From Ruminococcaceae bacterium UBA5408 (lineage in GTDB: Bacteria; Bacillota; Clostridia; Oscillospirales; Acutalibacteraceae): a stretch of DNA of 9,326 nucleotides. Position numbers and translations under genes: made by a program. The notes below the pieces were generated by a model. The model was given only the letters and a program-made list of their open reading frames with translations. It did no database searches and was not told the origin of the DNA. The stretch spans positions 1 to 9,326 of the forward strand of contig DHNU01000034.1 of assembly GCA_002407645.1 (NCBI GenBank), given 5' to 3'. Shown here piece after piece: positions 5,388-9,326 of this stretch; the stretch's first letter is position 1; every line of letters begins with the position of its first letter.

Positions 5388-6563
5388 TTATTGATTATTT
5401 AAAGTATTTTCCAAAATATTAATGCCTTTGTCCATTTCTTCATAGGTGATTGTTAAAGGCGGAAGAAAGCGAAGAAGATTTTTTGCCGTCAGCACAAGAA
5501 GACCGTTTTCGACGCATTTTTCTGCAATCTCCTTGGCGTTATCTTTTTTAAGCTTTGCACCGAGCATAAGTCCCATTCCGCGCACATACTCGATTTCTTC
5601 GATAGCTTTTAGTCTATCAGTAAAGTACTTTCCCTTTTCATGTACTTCATTTAAAAAATTATCTTGCGATACCTTATTAAGCGCCGCAAGAGCGCCTGCA
5701 CAGACAATCGGGTTCCCGCCGAAAGTCGAACCATGGGATGAAACTCCCATTACATTTTGCAGCTTTTCAGAGCAAAGACATGCGCCTATTGGAAGTCCGC
5801 CGCCGAGTCCTTTGGCGCTTGTTATGATATCGGGCATAATACCGTAATTTTGAAAGCAATAAAGTTTACTCGTTCTGCCTACTCCCGTCTGAACTTCGTC
5901 TACAATAAGCAGTATATCGTTTTTCCTGCAAAATTCAGAAAGTTCCTTTACAAATTGGGGATTCATCGGAAGAACGCCGCCTTCTCCTTGTATCAACTCT
6001 ATAATTATTGCACATGTATCCGTACTTGTAAATTCCTTTACACTTTGAATATCTGCATCGGCATAGAAAAAGCCCTCTGTAAAAGGGGTAAAATTTTTAT
6101 GAAATACGTCCTGACCTGTTGCCGATAAAGTTGTTACCGTTCTGCCGTGAAATGAATTTTTAAGGGTGATAATTTTATTGTGATTTTCACCGTATTTTTC
6201 CGTTCCGTATTTTCTCGCAAGTTTTATGGCACATTCATTTGCTTCGGCACCAGAATTTCCGAAAAATACTTTTGAAAAGCCGGTAAGTGAACATAACTTT
6301 TCCGCAAGCTCAACCTGTACGGGATTATAGAATAAATTAGATGTATGCTGTAATTTTGCCGCTTGACTTGTTACTGCATTTACCCAGTTATCGTCACAAA
6401 ATCCAAGACAGTTAACCCCTATTCCGCTTGTAAAGTCAATGTACTTTCGGCCCTCTGTATCCTGTGCGCAAGCGCCTTTCCCCGAAACAAGCGCCAAATT
6501 AAACCGAGAGTATGTCTGCATTATATTTTCATGTTCTTTTTTTACAACTTCATTTAAATTCAT
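5388..6563 (-). CDS. argD: Acetylornithine aminotransferase ArgD
   Basis: This pyridoxal-phosphate enzyme converts N-acetyl-glutamate 5-semialdehyde plus glutamate into N-acetylornithine and 2-oxoglutarate. It is a cytosolic class III aminotransferase dimer. At 391 residues it has normal length. Visible features are the cofactor phosphate loop GNSGAEANE at 102-110, FHGRT at 138-142 with Arg141, EGGV at 194-197, VDEVQTGVGR at 221-230 with Asp222 contacting the PLP ring nitrogen, Lys251 in TSAKGLGGGLPIG as the Schiff-base lysine, HGSTFGGNP at 277-285, and LLRFLPPL at 363-370 with the substrate-binding Arg365. The ATG start has AGGGGG about seven bases upstream. It lies 24 nt after argB and 25 nt before argF on the same strand, so it is within the operon. 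Related ornithine or GABA aminotransferases are excluded mainly by context and length. Confidence 0.96.
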   Translation of the reverse strand: MNLNEVVKKEHENIMQTYSRFNLALVSGKGACAQDTEGRKYIDFTSGIGVNCLGFCDDNWVNAVTSQAAKLQHTSNLFYNPVQVELAEKLCSLTGFSKVFFGNSGAEANECAIKLARKYGTEKYGENHNKIITLKNSFHGRTVTTLSATGQDVFHKNFTPFTEGFFYADADIQSVKEFTSTDTCAIIIELIQGEGGVLPMNPQFVKELSEFCRKNDILLIVDEVQTGVGRTSKLYCFQNYGIMPDIITSAKGLGGGLPIGACLCSEKLQNVMGVSSHGSTFGGNPIVCAGALAALNKVSQDNFLNEVHEKGKYFTDRLKAIEEIEYVRGMGLMLGAKLKKDNAKEIAEKCVENGLLVLTAKNLLRFLPPLTITYEEMDKGINILENTLNNQ

Positions 6564-6587
6564 CTATATGCCCCCTTTAAATCGCAT

Positions 6588-7445
6588 TTAGCAGAACATT
6601 GTGCCGATTCCCTCATCAGAAAAAATTTCTATTAAAATTGAATGCGGTATGCGCCCGTCAATAATATGTGCTCTTTTTACTCCTCGGCGCACAGCTTCAA
6701 CACAGCAGTTTACTTTCGGTATCATTCCTCCGCCTATAACACCGTCGTTTTGAAGTTTTGGAACTTCGCTGACGTTTACAACCGATATTATTGAGCTGTC
6801 ATCGTCTTTGTCACGCAAAAGTCCGCGTACGTCCGTCATAAGTATCAGCTTTTCCGCCCCAAGTTCAGCGGCTATTCTTGAGGCCGCTATATCGGCATTA
6901 ATATTGTAAACTTCGCCGTTTTCTCCGCCCGCAACCGTTGCGACAACGGGGATATATCCGTTTTTAGTGGCACTTACAATTATTTCGGTATTTACTTTTG
7001 TAATTTCACCGACAAAACCCAAATCTTCATCCGATATTAATTTTTTTGCACTCAGCATATTTCCATCAAGTCCACAAAGGCCGACCGCACGACCGTTATG
7101 CCGCTGTAAAAGTTGAACCAAGTCTTTATTTACTTTTCCTGCGAGAACCATTTGAACTATTTGTGCAGTTTCTGCATCAGTTACACGCATTCCGTTTACA
7201 AACCGGCTCTCTTTGCCTATTTTTTTAAGCATAGAACCGATTTCGGGACCTCCGCCATGAACAACAACCACATTAATTCCGACAAGCTGCATAAGTACAA
7301 TATCGCTCATAACCGCAAATTTTAAATCTTCGTTTACCATGGCATTTCCGCCGTATTTTACAACTATTGTCCTGCCTGCATGCTTTTGTATGTATGGCAG
7401 AGCCTGTATAAGAACCTTTGCCCTTTCCGAATTGCTGATTTCCAT
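6588..7445 (-). CDS. argB: Acetylglutamate kinase ArgB, arginine-sensitive type
   Basis: ArgB phosphorylates N-acetyl-L-glutamate with ATP, the second step of the pathway, and belongs to the amino acid kinase family. The 285 residues carry VVKYGGNAM at 28-36 (Lys30 binds phosphate), VVHGGGPE at 61-68, the acetylglutamate-binding Arg87 in FVNGMRVTD, NINADIAA at 181-188 with Asp185, and GGGMIPKV at 238-245 with Lys244. About 25 residues (SERAKVLIQALPYIQKHAG region) precede the first strand, and the C-terminus reads HSILIEIFSDEGIGTMF. Both are marks of hexameric, arginine-inhibited enzymes and are absent from the short E. coli type; I infer feedback inhibition by arginine. The start has AGGAAGTGA upstream at a slightly long distance. 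The 92-nt gap to argJ is the largest in the operon and contains a small hairpin. Confidence 0.96.
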   Translation of the reverse strand: MEISNSERAKVLIQALPYIQKHAGRTIVVKYGGNAMVNEDLKFAVMSDIVLMQLVGINVVVVHGGGPEIGSMLKKIGKESRFVNGMRVTDAETAQIVQMVLAGKVNKDLVQLLQRHNGRAVGLCGLDGNMLSAKKLISDEDLGFVGEITKVNTEIIVSATKNGYIPVVATVAGGENGEVYNINADIAASRIAAELGAEKLILMTDVRGLLRDKDDDSSIISVVNVSEVPKLQNDGVIGGGMIPKVNCCVEAVRRGVKRAHIIDGRIPHSILIEIFSDEGIGTMFC

Positions 7446-7477
7446 ACCGTCACTTCCTAAATGCTGAGTTTAAACTG

Positions 7478-7499
7478 TGTAAAGCTTTAGAGCATTACA
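7478..7499 (-). other. Small hairpin in the argJ-argB spacer
   Basis: On the minus strand TGTAA-T-GCT, loop CTAA, AGC-T-TTACA form an imperfect 8-bp stem with one T-T mismatch. It lies in the only sizeable gap of the operon (7446-7537), about 20 nt before the argB ribosome binding site, and is not followed by a T-run. It could mark RNA processing or differential expression. Otherwise the spacer holds only a tandem GGCTTTTTA repeat after the argJ stop. Confidence 0.3.
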
Positions 7500-7537
7500 A
7501 GCAAAATATAAAAAGCCGCCTTTGTCTTAAAAAGCCA

Positions 7538-8752
7538 TCAAGTTCTGTAATCACCGTTAATTTTTACATAATCATATGTGAGGTCACATCCAAAAGCGGC
7601 GGCTTTGAAGTTCCCGTCGTGAAGAGTTACATTTACGTCTATCTCGTCCTGCGAAAGTATTTTTTTTGCTTTCGTTTCATCAAACTTAATTCCCGCGCCA
7701 TCTTTGCAGACTTCAATACTTCCTTCTGAGGATTTAAATGCAACGTCAACTTTTTTAATATCTATATCAGCCTTTGAGTATCCCAAAGCACAAAGCACAC
7801 GCCCCCAATTGGCGTCCGCACCAAACATTGCCGCTTTAAAAAGAGCTGAACAGATAACGCTTTTTGCAGCAAGCTGTGCATCGTTTTCCGATTTTGCTCC
7901 CTTTACATTGCAAACAAGAAGTTTAGTTGCACCCTCGCCGTCACCCGCAATCTTTTTGGCAAGCTCCATGCAAAGCGCTGTAAGAGCCTCTGTAAAAATT
8001 TTATAATACTTTGTATCTGCCTTAATTTCATAGTTTTCCGCAAGACCGTTTGCAAGAACAGTTACCATGTCGTTTGTGGATGTATCGCCGTCTATGCTTA
8101 TCATATTAAAAGTCTTTTGGGTCGCTTCATGAAGAGCCAAACTTAAAGTTTCAGGTGAAATAACGGCGTCAGTAGTAAGAAAAGATAGCATCGTCGCCAT
8201 ATTCGGATGTATCATACCCGAGCCTTTTGCTATTCCTCCGATGTGAACAGGTTTGCCGTCTATTTCAAATTCGACCGCTGTTTCTTTTATCTTTGTATCG
8301 GTTGTCATAATTGCCCTTGCCGCATTTTCCGAGCTGTGTTCACAAAGCGCTGTTACAAGTTCCGGCACTGCATTTAAAATTGGTTCAATCGGAAGAACCT
8401 GACCAATCACTCCTGTGGATGCTACAATAACGTCACTTGGTTTAATCCCCAATTCTTGTGCCGCAGCTTTACACATAATTTCCGCTTTTTCCTCACCGTC
8501 AGCAGTACAGGTGTTGGCGTTTCCCGAATTGCAGATAACAGCCTGTGCTTTTCCGTCCGAAATATTTCTTTGTGTTACCAAAAGCGGAGCGCCTTTTACT
8601 AAATTCTGTGTATATACGGCAGCCGCTGAACAAGGTACATTCGAAAAGATTAATGCTAAATCCGGTTTAGATCTGTTTCTTCGAATACCGCAGTGCATTC
8701 CTGACGCTTTAAAACCTTTTGCCGCGGTAATACCGCCATCTATAAACTTCAT
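7538..8752 (-). CDS. argJ: Arginine biosynthesis bifunctional protein ArgJ (ornithine acetyltransferase / N-acetylglutamate synthase)
   Basis: ArgJ moves the acetyl group from N-acetylornithine to glutamate, releasing ornithine and regenerating N-acetylglutamate, so the pathway is cyclic. Many members also make acetylglutamate from acetyl-CoA; whether this one does cannot be read from the sequence. The 404-residue precursor cleaves itself at Ala186-Thr187 within HPNMATMLSF (182-191), giving alpha and beta chains with Thr187 as N-terminal nucleophile. Also visible are the oxyanion-hole region STGVIGQ at 112-118, KGSGMIHPNMA at 176-186, DGDTSTND at 221-228, AGDGEGATK at 269-277 with Glu273, and GADANWGRV at 311-319. 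GGAG lies 11 bases before the ATG, a slightly long spacing, and follows directly on the argC stop, 16 nt away, which suggests coupled translation. Confidence 0.97.
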   Translation of the reverse strand: MKFIDGGITAAKGFKASGMHCGIRRNRSKPDLALIFSNVPCSAAAVYTQNLVKGAPLLVTQRNISDGKAQAVICNSGNANTCTADGEEKAEIMCKAAAQELGIKPSDVIVASTGVIGQVLPIEPILNAVPELVTALCEHSSENAARAIMTTDTKIKETAVEFEIDGKPVHIGGIAKGSGMIHPNMATMLSFLTTDAVISPETLSLALHEATQKTFNMISIDGDTSTNDMVTVLANGLAENYEIKADTKYYKIFTEALTALCMELAKKIAGDGEGATKLLVCNVKGAKSENDAQLAAKSVICSALFKAAMFGADANWGRVLCALGYSKADIDIKKVDVAFKSSEGSIEVCKDGAGIKFDETKAKKILSQDEIDVNVTLHDGNFKAAAFGCDLTYDYVKINGDYRT

Positions 8753-8768
8753 TTTAAAATCAGCTCCT

Positions 8769-9326
8769 TTAAAATGCCGGAGGAACCATCTTTAATCCGG
8801 CTGTTTCTTCCAAACCGAAAGCAAGGTTCATATTTTGAACTGCCTGCCCCGCCGCTCCTTTTACCATATTATCAATTGCAGAAATTGCTATAAAAGTACC
8901 CGTCCTTATATCTACATGAAGTGAAATATCGCAGAAATTGGAATATCTTACATTTTTAATATTGGCTTCAACGCCTTCGGGGAGAAGCCTTATAAAATAT
9001 TCATTGTCGTATGCTTCATGGTACGACGTTAAAATATTTTCTATATTTGCATTAGAAGTCAGCTGTGCGTAACATGTAGCTAAAATTCCGCGGTTAACCG
9101 GAAGTAAATGAGGAACAAAAGTAACTTTAATGTTACTTAAGGAAATATTGGAAAGGCTTTGTTCAATTTCGGGAGTATGTCGGTGACATGCTACTTTATA
9201 GGCACTTATCCCTTCGTTTAATTCCGGATAATGTGTGTTCTGTGTAGCTTTTCTTCCCGAACCCGTTACTCCGCTTTTACAGTCGGCTATAATTTTATCT
9301 GTCTTAATAAGTCCGTTTTTAAGCGC
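8769..9326 (-). CDS. argC: N-acetyl-gamma-glutamyl-phosphate reductase ArgC, 5' end outside window
   Basis: ArgC reduces N-acetylglutamyl 5-phosphate to the semialdehyde with NADPH, the third step. Only the last 185 codons are present. The family is about 345 residues, so the N-terminal NADP-binding half and the catalytic Cys are beyond the right edge. The visible C-terminal half shows the conserved DCKSGVTGSGRKAT, then HRHTPEIEQ with the catalytic-site His, FVPHLLPVNRGILATCYA, and IDNMVKGAAGQAVQNMN near the end, finishing in KMVPPAF. The TAA stop (8769-8771) directly precedes the argJ ribosome binding site. It is the first visible gene of the arg operon, whose promoter and any ArgR sites must lie further right. 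Confidence 0.97.
   Translation of the reverse strand, partial: ALKNGLIKTDKIIADCKSGVTGSGRKATQNTHYPELNEGISAYKVACHRHTPEIEQSLSNISLSNIKVTFVPHLLPVNRGILATCYAQLTSNANIENILTSYHEAYDNEYFIRLLPEGVEANIKNVRYSNFCDISLHVDIRTGTFIAISAIDNMVKGAAGQAVQNMNLAFGLEETAGLKMVPPAF

Noticed and set aside
5446..5847. Open frame of 133 codons on the plus strand
   Set aside because: It is entirely antisense to argD, has a Ser/Pro/Arg-rich composition typical of a reversed coding frame, and resembles no family I know.
8415..8795. Open frame of 126 codons on the plus strand
   Set aside because: It is antisense to argJ and crosses the argC-argJ junction; the codon pattern is explained by the minus-strand genes.
9119..9138. Perfect 7-bp hairpin AAGTAAC / GTTACTT
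   Set aside because: It lies inside argC codons (for SNIKVT) with no T-run or regulatory position, so it is most simply due to coding and AT-rich composition.
4460..9326. Whether the arginine cluster might encode a catabolic or specialised-metabolite variant
   Set aside because: Gene order argCJBDF, intact active-site motifs and usual lengths all match the standard biosynthetic operon.

Overview
The window looks like chromosomal DNA of a low-to-mid GC, spore-forming Firmicute of class Clostridia (an Oscillospiraceae/Ruminococcaceae-like gut organism would fit). The basis is the AT-rich intergenic DNA, strong GGAGG-type ribosome binding sites, a ypeB spore germination gene and the typical clostridial argCJBDF gene order. 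The genus is not determined. No mobile elements, RNA genes or CRISPR arrays were seen.

Left part (1-3017, all minus strand): the N-terminal 225 codons of an M42-family metallo-aminopeptidase run off the left edge. Upstream of it is murD, the D-glutamate-adding ligase of peptidoglycan synthesis, standing outside any visible division/cell-wall cluster. Upstream of murD is a class I glutamine amidotransferase of the peptidase C26 (PuuD-like gamma-glutamyl hydrolase) family. murD and the C26 gene each have a convincing sigma-A type promoter, so they are probably separate transcripts. The 125-nt gap between murD and the peptidase holds two nested inverted repeats.

Middle (3018-4459): a short divergent intergenic region carries the C26 promoter and a striking 34-bp near-perfect palindrome. 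It is followed on the plus strand by ypeB, encoding a membrane-anchored spore protein. ypeB stands alone here, without its usual partner sleB next to it, and is convergent with the arginine genes.

Right part (4460-9326, all minus strand): an arginine biosynthesis operon in the order argC (C-terminal part only), argJ, argB, argD, argF. Gaps are 16, 92, 24 and 25 nt. Together the products take glutamate to citrulline: ArgJ acetylates glutamate by recycling the acetyl group from acetylornithine, ArgB phosphorylates, ArgC reduces, ArgD transaminates, ArgJ releases ornithine, and ArgF carbamoylates it. ArgB has the N-terminal extension and C-terminal signature of arginine-inhibited kinases, as expected where ArgJ recycles the acetyl group. 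The operon promoter lies beyond the right edge.

The genes are ordinary core metabolism. What is worth a second look is the non-coding DNA: the 34-bp palindrome before ypeB and the inverted repeats before the M42 peptidase gene. I did not find evidence of a new multi-gene system.
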